This document shows positions 43,386-52,008 of a DNA stretch of 59,949 nucleotides, one piece after another; position 1 is the stretch's first letter, and every line of letters starts with the position of its first letter. Source of the DNA: Desulfosporosinus sp. OT (GTDB lineage: Bacteria; Bacillota; Desulfitobacteriia; Desulfitobacteriales; Desulfitobacteriaceae); assembly GCF_000224515.1 (NCBI RefSeq), contig NZ_AGAF01000214.1:1-59949 (forward strand). Direction: 5' to 3'. The notes under the pieces were generated by a model. The model did no database searches and had not been told where the DNA came from. It saw only the letters and a program-made list of their open reading frames with translations. The position numbers and the translations under genes were made by a program.

Positions 43386-45602
43386 CTATGCCTTTCTCAC
43401 CGTTACAAAGGTTTCACTTAAGGAAGAACCCCCTGAAATCGGATCCGTTACGGTTTTGTGCAGGGCCGAATCACTCGCTCCAAGGCCATAAGCGAACTTA
43501 AGCCCTTTGCTTACGTGCCCAAATCCTCCGACCATAAAAATGCAATCAGGTCGTATACCCTCGGTTACATAAGCTTTAATGCTAACCTTTCCAACCTCGC
43601 TCTCCACAACCACATCATCATCCGTCTTGACACCAATCTTTTTGGCAACCGATGTATGCAACCACGCACGATTGACAGAAAAAACTTCCAGTAGCCAGCG
43701 ATTGTTCTGGGTGAACATTTGCGAATGCTGAGCCGTCTTCCCCGTTAAGAGGTAATATTGACCTTCCTCTGGCCGTGGCGGCTCATTCCAAGTCGGTACA
43801 GCCTTCTTACCCATTTGAACCATTATACCCGATGAGATTTCGATTTTCCCGCTACTCGTTTGGAACTCGAAATCTTTGGAATGGTCCTCTTGGAAGTTTT
43901 TTACTTCATAGTGCCCAGCACGCTGTAAATCCTGTAAACTCACTGGAAAAGGCTTGAGTTGCCTAGACAAAAGATCCACTTCATCCTTATATGGCAGGAA
44001 TTCTCTCAAGCCTAATTTTTCGGCCAATTCCTTATAAATAATTAAACTACTTTTGGTGTCATAAAGGGGCTCGATCACTGGCTGACGAATAAAAATTTTA
44101 TTTCCAATTGGAATCAAGCCGTCATATCGTTCGAGATAGCTGGATTCAGGCAAAATCACATCAGCATAATACGCTGTATCACTTGCTTGAATATCGATCA
44201 CCGCAACAAAATCCAACTTCATAAGAGCATTGATAGTTTTTTGTCGTTCTGGAATGGAAAGCACTGGATTTTGCCTGGAAATCAACCACCCTTTAGCCTC
44301 ATAGGGTTTGCCTGTCAAAATATTATCCCGCATCGTCTGAATAACGCCATAGGCTAAAGGAACCATGGGATACTGCCAAGGCACTCCATCCAGACGCATC
44401 CCCTGAGCCGGTGGAAAAGGGGGATGAGACAAAACTCCAAGCTTGGCCGTACTCATTTCTTGATCGGGAATCAGTCCACCGGGCTGTGCCCAATTACCTA
44501 TAAGGGCATTGAGCACGGCAATCGCCCGCTCGTTTTGGAATGAATTAGTAAAATTAGAAGTTCGCCAGTTAGGATGTGCTATAGCCGCGGGAGCAGCAGC
44601 AGCAAAGTCCCGGGCAATACGCCGAATCGTCGTCGCAGCTACTTCACACTTTTTCTCCGCCCATTCAGGGGTATAGTCTTTCACTTCTGTGACTAAATCT
44701 TCAAAACCTTGAGTATAACGGTTGATAAACGGTTCATTGTACAACTTTTCCGTAATGATCACATTAATCATCCCTAAGAAAAAAGCGGAATCCGTTCCAG
44801 GACGAACTGGCAACCATTCAGTAGCCTTTGCGGCCGTCTTACTAAAACGCGGATCAAGGACTACTACCTTGGCACCCCTGGCCACCATTTCGATCATTTC
44901 CTGAGTTTCATTATTCGAAATCCCTTCCGCCAAATTTCGCCCCGTAAAAATTATATACTTGCAATTGCGATAATCAGTGCCTGGTTGAGGCATACCGTAC
45001 GTATACAGAAACCCCGTCGTCATGGCATTGAAGCATAAACTTCGTTGAGTTCCGTAATTAGGGGTGCCATAAGCTTTAAGAAGAATTTCGAAAAATGGTT
45101 GAGAGAGGTTGTCCGTGGAATTAAACATCATCGCCTTAGCGCCATAATTGTCTTTAATCTTCTTCATTTGCTCAGCAGTATAACTTAAAGCCTCATCCCA
45201 AGAAGTCCTGCGCCACAAGCCGCTCCCTCGTGCTCCTGCTCGGATGAGTGGAAATTTAATTCGATCCGGACTATACAACGTTTCAATGCCGGCATTCCCA
45301 CGCGGGCACAATTTCCCTAAATTGTTTGGATGATTTGGATTACCTTCCAACTTTTTCACGACGCCGTTTTCAACCTTAGCAACTACTCCGCACCGCCATA
45401 CACATTGCTCACAAATGGTGGTAACATGCTTTACACCCTTAGCTGGTGTCTGCGCAGGACTATCATTTATTCCCAAACTGGATTCAGGTGCCAGTAGACC
45501 TATTCCAGCAGTAGCTGAAGCGCCAAGGGCTGCCGTAGCGACTGTTCCTTTGATAAACTGACGGCGGCTGAACAATTGGTCCCAGGTATAAACTTTGGAC
45601 AC
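43386..45602 (-). CDS. Molybdopterin oxidoreductase, thiosulfate/polysulfide reductase-like (PhsA/PsrA)
   Basis: A 738-residue exported catalytic subunit binding Mo-bis-MGD and one [4Fe-4S]. It starts with a Tat signal (SRRQFIKGTVATAALGA), then the cluster motif C-x2-C-x3-C-...-C (CEQCVWRC ... GKLCPRG), the probable Mo-ligand Cys in QRSLCFNAMTTG, and the C-terminal molydop-binding domain (YYLLTGKTAQHSQM). The best family match by eye is PsrA/PhsA/SrrA, which reduce polysulfide, thiosulfate or tetrathionate; other substrates such as arsenate cannot be excluded. Start is GTG at 45602 behind GGAGG; an in-frame ATG upstream overlaps that site. Confidence 0.85.
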   Translation of the reverse strand: MSKVYTWDQLFSRRQFIKGTVATAALGASATAGIGLLAPESSLGINDSPAQTPAKGVKHVTTICEQCVWRCGVVAKVENGVVKKLEGNPNHPNNLGKLCPRGNAGIETLYSPDRIKFPLIRAGARGSGLWRRTSWDEALSYTAEQMKKIKDNYGAKAMMFNSTDNLSQPFFEILLKAYGTPNYGTQRSLCFNAMTTGFLYTYGMPQPGTDYRNCKYIIFTGRNLAEGISNNETQEMIEMVARGAKVVVLDPRFSKTAAKATEWLPVRPGTDSAFFLGMINVIITEKLYNEPFINRYTQGFEDLVTEVKDYTPEWAEKKCEVAATTIRRIARDFAAAAPAAIAHPNWRTSNFTNSFQNERAIAVLNALIGNWAQPGGLIPDQEMSTAKLGVLSHPPFPPAQGMRLDGVPWQYPMVPLAYGVIQTMRDNILTGKPYEAKGWLISRQNPVLSIPERQKTINALMKLDFVAVIDIQASDTAYYADVILPESSYLERYDGLIPIGNKIFIRQPVIEPLYDTKSSLIIYKELAEKLGLREFLPYKDEVDLLSRQLKPFPVSLQDLQRAGHYEVKNFQEDHSKDFEFQTSSGKIEISSGIMVQMGKKAVPTWNEPPRPEEGQYYLLTGKTAQHSQMFTQNNRWLLEVFSVNRAWLHTSVAKKIGVKTDDDVVVESEVGKVSIKAYVTEGIRPDCIFMVGGFGHVSKGLKFAYGLGASDSALHKTVTDPISGGSSLSETFVTVRKA

Positions 45603-45635
45603 ATTGTCCCCTCCTTTCATTCAGCATTTGATGCT

Positions 45636-46205
45636 TTAGGATTCTATAGAAGGTTTTTTTTCCGATTCCTTAGAACTTTCCGCAATTTTTGAACCTACAT
45701 AGAAAACGCCTGTACAAAGAACAAAGAGTCCAATAAATAGCCAGTGGTTGACATGCCAAAGCTCCGCGAGAGTTTTTTGTCCATAGTCACCAATGGTCGA
45801 GATTTTCAAAAAAAACGATTGATAGGTAGCCCCAAATAATATACCACCGGTCAAAAAACCCAAAAGTCCAGGAATCAAGTAGTCTAAATTACCCTGACCA
45901 CAACCTGTGATCAATGTACCCGGTCATGTGCCGGCTAAAGCCATTCCCACCCCAAACATGAGTCCGCCCAGTAAATTACCGAAAATATAAGTGGACGAAA
46001 CTTGATCCAACTGGATAAAACCTAGATCTTTCAGCGTATAGAGACAAACTAGTCCCACGGAGATCCCCGTCATCATAAACTTCATGACCGTATTATCTTT
46101 AAAGCGGAATTGATTGACGATTTTATGATAGTGTCCTAGCCCAGCCTTTTGGAGGGCAAAGGAGAAGAAGAAACCAATAACTATGGGGACAACGTAAGTC
46201 ATCAT
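45636..46205 (-). CDS. YeeE/YedE sulfur-transport protein, second half, predicted selenoprotein
   Basis: A 189-residue membrane protein if the in-frame TGA at 45924-45926 is read as selenocysteine (residue 94). Reading through gives GMALAGT-U-PGTLITGCGQG, and family relatives have Cys at this place (AGTCPG type). In the YeeE/TsuA thiosulfate transporter such conserved Cys residues line the substrate path. A SECIS-like hairpin follows at 45891-45917. About four to five helices are predicted. The ATG at 46205 lies 1 bp behind the stop of the first half and follows GGGGGG. Without recoding the gene would split into two useless frames, the second lacking a normal start. A nonsense mutation is the alternative. 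Confidence 0.8.
45891..45926 (-). promoter_or_regulatory. UGA codon with bacterial SECIS-like hairpin
   Basis: Minus strand: TGA (45926-45924), CCGGGT, then ACATTGATCAC-AGGTT-GTGGTCAGGGT. The stem has 10 of 11 positions paired (including G-U) around the loop AGGUU. The loop begins 17 nt after the UGA, as I recall for the E. coli fdhF element, whose loop is AGGUCU. This should recruit SelB and tRNA-Sec. Confidence 0.75.
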
Positions 46206-46206
46206 C

Positions 46207-46737
46207 TTAATAATCCCCCCCATACAAAATCTTAGTCGTAATAATTCCCGACACGAACAACCCGCCAATGAAGATTAGCCCCGCAGGAGATAGTTGCATT
46301 GTACCTGAGATAGCTAAGCCACTGGTACACCCACCGGCAATACCTGCGGAATACTCAATGATAATCCCACCGATAAAAATCATGCTCCAGCGTTTGAGCT
46401 TACTTGGTCCAAATACCTGCGTCCATTGCTGATCCGGCATCATTCTAAATTTGAAGTCTTTGGACCAGATACTGGACGTAAAAGCACCTAGGAGCATTCC
46501 TACAAACAACAAAATCTGGAAGCTCAAGACCGGCGGCATCTGAAATTTAAAATACATCGAATTAGCCAAGCTTGAATGAAATAGTTTCAAGAGCATACTA
46601 TCAATGTTTTCTAGCCCACCCGATGAGCCAATTGTTTTGTCCACCAAAACATAGGAAGCAGTGGCCGTCAATCCCAAAAGTACCCCTGCTGCCCAAGGGG
46701 ACCATATTTTTAGCTTCATTTTTTCATTAAAGGCCAA
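46207..46737 (-). CDS. YeeE/YedE sulfur-transport protein, first half
   Basis: A 176-residue membrane protein with about four helices and the family signature AGIAGGCTSGLAISG carrying the conserved Cys. YeeE/YedE (TsuA) proteins import thiosulfate or related sulfur compounds; in this clade the protein is split in two genes, the other half being the next gene downstream. A TTG at 46737 follows GGAGG and overlaps the cytochrome gene by 11 bp; an ATG at 46719 is the alternative. Confidence 0.85.
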   Translation of the reverse strand: MAFNEKMKLKIWSPWAAGVLLGLTATASYVLVDKTIGSSGGLENIDSMLLKLFHSSLANSMYFKFQMPPVLSFQILLFVGMLLGAFTSSIWSKDFKFRMMPDQQWTQVFGPSKLKRWSMIFIGGIIIEYSAGIAGGCTSGLAISGTMQLSPAGLIFIGGLFVSGIITTKILYGGDY

Positions 46738-47647
46738 GGTGCTCTCCCTCCTTTACATTCTTCATGACATCACTCAATGAAGATAAGGACTTTAGTTCAT
46801 TTTCATTGAACCTTTGAAGTTGTGCTTGTACCTTTTCGGGCAAGTGCGACACGGCCTGTAATAATTGACGGCCTTGTTCCCGTTTGAGAATTTCTTGCAG
46901 GGCCAAGACGGTCTCTATATCTCCCTCTAATAACAGGGAGAACACTTCTTGCGCTTCAGGAGGAAGGGAATGATAGGGAACATTGTTTTGTCTTCCTTTC
47001 AAGAAAGACCATGGCCAAAACCCTTTTTTCCATCTCCAAATAAGAACCGCCAAAAGCATAAGAATAAACGCATTTATTATGCCAATAACCCACGCTAGCC
47101 AAGGGACCATATCACGTACATTAAAATCAATTAAATCAAAATTAGGATTAGCACTGGGCGGAATCTGGGTAGCAGCCTCGGACGGAGTAATTGCTCCAGC
47201 CTCGGAGGAAGTTGCAGAGGTTCCGGGTGCGGGTGCTCCTGAGGCAGAAGTTGCGCCTCCAGTAGAATTTGAACTACCAGTCACCGTGCCGCCATATTTA
47301 GCAACCCGGGCCGCGCTATCCGAGGGGTGGCACGAGGCACAAGATTGGTCAGGTTGAGCTAAAGGCTTTGCCACGACTCCAACATGAGCTTTTGCTTTAT
47401 CAGTCTCTGTGGCCACTCCCAGATGGCAGGCTTGACAAAAATCCCCAAAGGCATGCTGGATATGCCAATTGCCCTTTTTCGAGACAGGATCTTCTCCCTT
47501 AACCTCATGGCAGGTTTTGCAGGAGGAGGTGGATGCACCACAAGCGGCCTCGGTAACTTTTGGCGTTAAAAGCCAAAAAGACCCAACAAGCACGACACTG
47601 AACAGGCCAAAAAATAAGGCTAATAAAGACCATTTCTTATTATTCAC
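46727..47647 (-). CDS. Trihaem membrane-anchored cytochrome c
   Basis: A 306-residue protein, first gene of the cluster. It has an N-terminal signal (LLALFFGLFSVVLVGSFWLL), three haem sites CKTCH, CQACH and CASCH (residues about 43-105), a Ser/Gly/Ala/Thr-rich linker (115-160), a transmembrane helix (LAWVIGIINAFILMLLAVLIW, about 180-205) and an acidic/Gln-rich cytoplasmic domain (LLEGDIETVLALQEILKREQG). Such fusion of an outward cytochrome to an inward helical domain is unusual; the inner domain might sense or dock another protein. Start is GTG behind GAGGAG. Confidence 0.85.
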   Translation of the reverse strand: MNNKKWSLLALFFGLFSVVLVGSFWLLTPKVTEAACGASTSSCKTCHEVKGEDPVSKKGNWHIQHAFGDFCQACHLGVATETDKAKAHVGVVAKPLAQPDQSCASCHPSDSAARVAKYGGTVTGSSNSTGGATSASGAPAPGTSATSSEAGAITPSEAATQIPPSANPNFDLIDFNVRDMVPWLAWVIGIINAFILMLLAVLIWRWKKGFWPWSFLKGRQNNVPYHSLPPEAQEVFSLLLEGDIETVLALQEILKREQGRQLLQAVSHLPEKVQAQLQRFNENELKSLSSLSDVMKNVKEGEHLGL

Positions 47648-47738
47648 GTTTGCTCCTCACCTCACAAGTTAAATTTCAGTTGCTAAAGCTCTATTGTCTA
47701 AGTACCACCTCCATAGGCCATTTTAAACGCCATGCATT

Positions 47739-47804
47739 CCTCCCCCCGGGGGTTGGGTTGGATATCGTTTCACTTAGAATACAACGAAATAATCAATAGG
47801 TCAA
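47739..47804 (-). promoter_or_regulatory. Promoter and GC palindrome, site 1 (redox cluster)
   Basis: Minus strand: TTGACC (complement at 47799-47804), 17 bases, TATTCT (47776-47781). About 20 bases further the transcript would contain CCCAACCCCCGGGGGGAGG (47739-47757). The same arrangement occurs at 51795-51857 and 52009-52066. Confidence 0.6.
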
Positions 47805-47973
47805 TATAGATTTACTAATGTATTTTATATTTCTGAATATTAAAAATATTTTCCGTATGCTCGTTTAGCTAGAGCTGAACATCGAGACTTCTGGGGAGAA
47901 GTCTTCTAGGAGTCTGCCTCCTCAGAAACAGAATAAGGAACATGAATCTAAAGGGTGGGAGTCTCCAATAAAA

Positions 47974-48000
47974 AGAGGAACCTCTTAATTAAGTTCCTCT
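47974..48000 (-). terminator. Terminator of the ferredoxin gene
   Basis: AGAGGAAC/GTTCCTCT stem, followed on the minus strand by TTTTTA, 65 bp behind the ferredoxin stop. Confidence 0.75.
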
Positions 48001-48064
48001 CACTAGTCATAGTCAATACCCCAGCCATGGACAATTTTTAGCTTGTCACTGGGATATTACTATC

Positions 48065-48247
48065 TTATATCGCTTGCAATGCTCCCATCGGGCAATATTT
48101 TACACATTTCTGGCATTTAGTGCATTTCTCATCGTCTATGGTCGGCGCGTCAACTCCATATTGTCTAATAGCTGAAACTGGGCAAACTCGAATTGCAGGA
48201 CATGAATGATTCTGAGGACATCTTTTTTTGTCGACCGATATTTGCAT
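48065..48247 (-). CDS. Ferredoxin-like protein
   Basis: A 60-residue protein. One complete [4Fe-4S] motif is CTKCQKCVKYCPMGA near the C-terminus. The N-terminal motif is irregular (CPQNHSCPAIRVCPVSA), a spacing seen in a subgroup of small clostridial ferredoxins, so a second cluster is uncertain. It is probably a cytoplasmic electron carrier for the neighbouring redox enzymes. ATG at 48247 follows GGGAG; a GTG three codons earlier lies too close to it. Confidence 0.85.
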   Translation of the reverse strand: MQISVDKKRCPQNHSCPAIRVCPVSAIRQYGVDAPTIDDEKCTKCQKCVKYCPMGALQAI

Positions 48248-48320
48248 GAAAGCCACTCTCCCTATAAAGATTGATTTCTTGTTTTTCTTTCAATAACTTA
48301 TATTCTTCATCCGATCCCCC

Positions 48321-48373
48321 TATACCCCCGGTAGGTATATATGAAGTTTAGCTCAATCCTAATTATTTGTCAA
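48321..48373 (-). promoter_or_regulatory. Promoter and CsoR/CstR-like palindrome of the ferredoxin gene
   Basis: Minus strand: TTGACA (complement 48368-48373), 17 bases, TAAACT (48345-48350), then TATACC-N7-GGTATA (48321-48339) within a run containing GGGGGTATAGGGGG. This resembles CsoR-family operators, which also include persulfide sensors (CstR). Confidence 0.5.
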
Positions 48374-48434
48374 CATAGAATTTGTGTCAGAATTTGCCAC
48401 CATATACTGTAATGTTTAAGCACTAATAAAAATA

Positions 48435-48465
48435 GGGCCAGGATAGTTTTTATACTCCCTGACCC
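48435..48465 (-). terminator. Terminator of the FAD/Fe-S gene
   Basis: GGGTCAGG/CCTGGCCC (one G-U pair) around a 15-nt loop; CTATTTTTAT follows on the minus strand. Confidence 0.7.
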
Positions 48466-48507
48466 ATTGTTCCAAAGCCGACTATACTGTTCAAGTATAT
48501 CAAAATG

Positions 48508-51500
48508 CTACTTAGCTGCTATTTTTTTGTTTTTAGTTGCGGAAGTTTCGGCGACCGAAAAAGCTGCAGCGGGGATCTGCCCGGTTTTAATATATTCGAT
48601 CATCATAGGAGTTATATGAGGTACGAGTTGAGGCAGCAAGTTTGACATTAAGGAATCCATGGTTTTTGGCAGCAGGTCTGGCATCAGTTCCTCCATATCC
48701 TTAGGCAGCGGACCGACGCGGCGGGAAACCTCAGCCAGCATATCAGGCATAACCTTGGGCATGATCCCGGGGACTAACATCGGCATCATTACAGGCATCA
48801 TTTTTCCCATCAAGGCCAAGCCGCCGGGGATATATTTCATAGCATTCATCATTGGCACCATACCTGCAGGCATGTTAGCAAACATCTGCGGAAGCAAGGC
48901 TCCCATAATCTTAGCCATATTTTCAGGATACATAAGAATGATAAATTTCTCGAAATAGCCCCACATTTCCAACGAGAATTCAGTTTTATCTTCGGTTTCA
49001 AAGCCTAACCCTTTAGCAATAAACCGAGCCAGGTCAGTTATCGGGATATTCATATTGTTGGCCTTGGCAGATGCCCTCAACTGAACTTGACAGCAGGGAC
49101 AAAGAGCTAATAGGGCATCAGCATCTACATCTATAGCTTCCTGAATCCGCATCCCACCGAGTTTGGGAGCGACTGGCATTTCCCCGATCAGGGTTAAAAC
49201 AGAACCACAGCACAGGCCGGTTTCACGGTTATGCTCCATTTCCACCAGTTCTACACCGGGGATAGCGGCAATCAGTTCGCGTGGAGGTTCATAGATCCCC
49301 TGAGCACGACCGGCATGGCAGGAATCATGGAAGGCAATCTTGGCTTTCACCTCATGTTCAAACTTCAGATCCCCTTTGGCTAATGCCTCAGCCGCTACTT
49401 CGGAATAATGCTTGATTTCAAAAGGAAAGTCTATCCCTTTTTTGCGTGCCAAACCGGCATAAAGCTCTTTCCAGGCCAGCCCACAGGCCGGACAGGAAGT
49501 AACGATAGTTTTCGCACCGCGCTTTTTGGCTTCAGCTACATTGTGCTCAAAAATTTCTTCGAAGAGATCCCACTTCCCGGCTATCTTCATCGGAATACCG
49601 CAGCAGGCTTCATCGGTGCCCATATAACTAAACTCAATACCCGCCTTATCTAAAATGCGTACGGTTGATATCGCCACATCACTGTTTACCATAGATGCTG
49701 TACACCCGGCAAAGTACAGGACATCGGCTTTTTCTTTAATCTTAGGCTTAATCTCTGCGGGAATCCAGTTCGCTCTTTTTTCCCGTTTACCGGCCCAGAT
49801 ATTCTTTTCTCCTCGGAGAGAGGACGCCATCATTTCAAAGGGCGGGAAGGTCATGCGCTTTTCTTCAGTAATTAACTTACCGCGCAAAGCCATCCAGTTA
49901 TGCTCGACAGGAATGTTTAGCTGGCAACGGGTATTGCAGACCTCACAAGTGGTGCACAGGAGAAACTTATTGACCATCTCTTGGTCAAATTTTTCCCGAC
50001 CCGCCAGTACTTCTCTCAAGTAGGCGTATTTGCCGCGGGGAGAATGGGACTCCCAACCACGGCCCGAGAACTGCTCACAGGTGGATACACAGTAGCCACA
50101 ACGGGCACAGGCAGTAGCGAAGAAAGCAACACTTCCTGGAATTCCGTTTTGCTCTTTGGTTCTGGCAGAGAGATCACCGGTGGGAGCGGTAGCGGCATTG
50201 GCAATGGGGCGAATCAAAGGCTCAAAGGCGGAAGCCAAACCCATAATAGTATTGATTAGACCGGAGCCAATTACCTTATTGGGATTAAATAAGTTTTTAG
50301 GATCCACTTTGGCTTTGTAACTCGTCAGTTTTTGATAGCGTTCTACACCCAAAACGTTCTTGGCTTCCCCTTTGAAATACAAACCTGTGGAGTAGGCAGT
50401 ACCGCCGTATTTCTTGGCAATGTTAATGACCGACAGGGCCAGAGCATAAGCTGGGTTAAAAGCAAAGGAACGTTCATCATGTGGAATAAAACCCAGGATA
50501 GTTACTTTATCACCTTTACCCACCATCCCTTCAGCAATAAAGGGTTGTTTGATTTTCATGGCAATATCGTTTAAAACATCTGTCAAGTTTTCTGTTGGCA
50601 CAATAACTTCAGTGGTAATAATGGAAGGGCCAATCCGCTTTAAACGCATAGGGGCAAACCGCAGATCCCATTCGTGCTCAGCTACTTCTGAAGATAATTC
50701 TTCACCTTTATTGGCCTTGATGATTGCCACCAAAGCGGTATCGATGACTGAGTGGCGATTTTCGGGATAAGCTATGATCATCACATAGGATTCCGGGAGC
50801 CTAGGAGCAACATGCGAATTAGCTTCCTCGTAGGGATGGCCATGTTTGTGGGGGAGTTTTTTCTTCAACCGCAGAGATTCCGGATTGAGAAAAGTGATGG
50901 ACCAGATGGGCAATTTTTTTTGTGAAATAGTCTTTAGGGCATCACCTAATGATTTGGCGTCTTTAAATGCAAAGGCCCTGTGTACCTCCAGCATTAAATC
51001 ACGAACTCTGAGAGTCACTTCGGCTATAATACCGGTAATACCCTCGGCATCCGCAATATAATCGGCCAAATCCTGGCCGCTAAAATTCTGTACTTCTCCG
51101 GAAGGCATAACCACTCTGGCTGCCAAAACATTTTCCTTAAACTGGCCGTACTCATAAGAGCCAAATCCGGAACCACCTTGGGCCAACCAACCTCCAACGG
51201 TTGAGGCCGGCAGGGAGGTTGGATAAAGACGTAAATCCAATCTTTTTTTATTGATTTGTTTTTGTAGTTGCTCCCAAATAATACCTGGCTGTACGCGAAC
51301 GATTTTTTTAGCGGAATCTACAGCAATAACCTTGCTCATGCCGCTCAAGTCCACCACAACAGCTCCCTCAGCCGGCAAAGCCCCACCGTAACCTGAAGTG
51401 GAAGAGCCTCTAGGTACGAGCTGAAGTTTTTCCTGTACAGCCAACCTTACTAACTGAACAATTTCGACTTCTTCTATGGGTCTAACCACCGCACCTGCTA

Positions 51501-51645
51501 TCCCAACGGGTACAAATGGCTTAATTAGGGAAGGCAGAGCTCCAACGTCATAGGAATACAGTTTCCGTTCAATCATGTCTACCTTCATTCTGTCACCAAA
51601 AATCTGTTTAAGCTGGGAGGTAATTCTTTGATTCATGACTGACAT
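48508..51645 (-). CDS. FAD-linked oxidase fused to (Fe-S)-binding CCG domains
   Basis: A 1045-residue fusion. Residues about 35-460 form a GlcD/vanillyl-alcohol-oxidase-type FAD domain (LVPRGSSTSGYGGALP, GGWLAQGGSGFGSYEYGQ). Residues about 520-600 carry ferredoxin motifs (CARCGYCVSTCEQF, CTTCEVCNTRC). Residues about 640-900 hold CCG domains (EACCGIPMK, CPACGLAW, TGLCCGSV, CPCCQVQ). The last ~125 residues are rich in Met and Pro. The substrate is likely a 2-hydroxy acid such as D-lactate or glycolate, with electrons going to the CCG cluster partner. ATG at 51645 follows AAGGAG by 8 bases. Confidence 0.85.
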   Translation of the reverse strand: MSVMNQRITSQLKQIFGDRMKVDMIERKLYSYDVGALPSLIKPFVPVGIAGAVVRPIEEVEIVQLVRLAVQEKLQLVPRGSSTSGYGGALPAEGAVVVDLSGMSKVIAVDSAKKIVRVQPGIIWEQLQKQINKKRLDLRLYPTSLPASTVGGWLAQGGSGFGSYEYGQFKENVLAARVVMPSGEVQNFSGQDLADYIADAEGITGIIAEVTLRVRDLMLEVHRAFAFKDAKSLGDALKTISQKKLPIWSITFLNPESLRLKKKLPHKHGHPYEEANSHVAPRLPESYVMIIAYPENRHSVIDTALVAIIKANKGEELSSEVAEHEWDLRFAPMRLKRIGPSIITTEVIVPTENLTDVLNDIAMKIKQPFIAEGMVGKGDKVTILGFIPHDERSFAFNPAYALALSVINIAKKYGGTAYSTGLYFKGEAKNVLGVERYQKLTSYKAKVDPKNLFNPNKVIGSGLINTIMGLASAFEPLIRPIANAATAPTGDLSARTKEQNGIPGSVAFFATACARCGYCVSTCEQFSGRGWESHSPRGKYAYLREVLAGREKFDQEMVNKFLLCTTCEVCNTRCQLNIPVEHNWMALRGKLITEEKRMTFPPFEMMASSLRGEKNIWAGKREKRANWIPAEIKPKIKEKADVLYFAGCTASMVNSDVAISTVRILDKAGIEFSYMGTDEACCGIPMKIAGKWDLFEEIFEHNVAEAKKRGAKTIVTSCPACGLAWKELYAGLARKKGIDFPFEIKHYSEVAAEALAKGDLKFEHEVKAKIAFHDSCHAGRAQGIYEPPRELIAAIPGVELVEMEHNRETGLCCGSVLTLIGEMPVAPKLGGMRIQEAIDVDADALLALCPCCQVQLRASAKANNMNIPITDLARFIAKGLGFETEDKTEFSLEMWGYFEKFIILMYPENMAKIMGALLPQMFANMPAGMVPMMNAMKYIPGGLALMGKMMPVMMPMLVPGIMPKVMPDMLAEVSRRVGPLPKDMEELMPDLLPKTMDSLMSNLLPQLVPHITPMMIEYIKTGQIPAAAFSVAETSATKNKKIAAK

Positions 51646-51794
51646 ACTCTTCACTCCTTGTAATATTATAATTCCGCCTCTTACAAATTCACTGAAGGCT
51701 CTACCCTAATCCCATCGCACTTTGGACAAGTTATCTCTTTCACATTCAGCCCTACCGTTTCTAAACTTGGACTACAATGTGAATAATCCGTTAT

Positions 51795-51857
51795 GCCCCC
51801 CCCTCCCGGTTGGGGCTTTGCTTCCTTAAGGATACAACTAAACTATAACGAGGTCAA
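51795..51857 (-). promoter_or_regulatory. Promoter and GC palindrome, site 2 (FAD/Fe-S gene)
   Basis: Minus strand: TTGACC (complement 51852-51857), 17 bases ending GTTG, TATCCT (51829-51834), then GCCCCAACCGGGAGGG running into GGGGGC (51795-51816). Spacing and -35 are identical to site 1. Confidence 0.6.
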
Positions 51858-52008
51858 GACATATTTTCTCATATATATCTCTTTTTCATCTTTTTTCGAC
51901 ATTATATTCGCCTGTTGAGTTGGCGGAAATATGCTACTCCATAAGTATAAATGATATGAACTATGCCCAATCGTCATAATAATCCAACAAAACATAACTA
52001 AAAACGCA

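Larger units (their letters stand above)
47648..48064. other. Intergenic region with cluster promoter and ferredoxin terminator
   Basis: Holds the TTGACC promoter and palindrome for the cytochrome cluster (47739-47804), a hairpin GACTTCT/AGAAGTC near 47885-47905, and the ferredoxin terminator (47974-48000). No gene is visible. Confidence 0.5.

Noticed and set aside
45636-46268. Two separate short YeeE/YedE genes (45636-45914 and 45924-46268)
   Set aside because: They share one frame broken only by TGA; the second would need a TTG start without a ribosome site, inside a conserved membrane motif. Selenocysteine recoding explains this better.
51681-51842. Minus-strand frame ending ITCPKCDGIRVEPSVNL
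   Set aside because: It looks like the tail of a zinc-ribbon protein, but has no start codon and overlaps a promoter; at most a gene relic.
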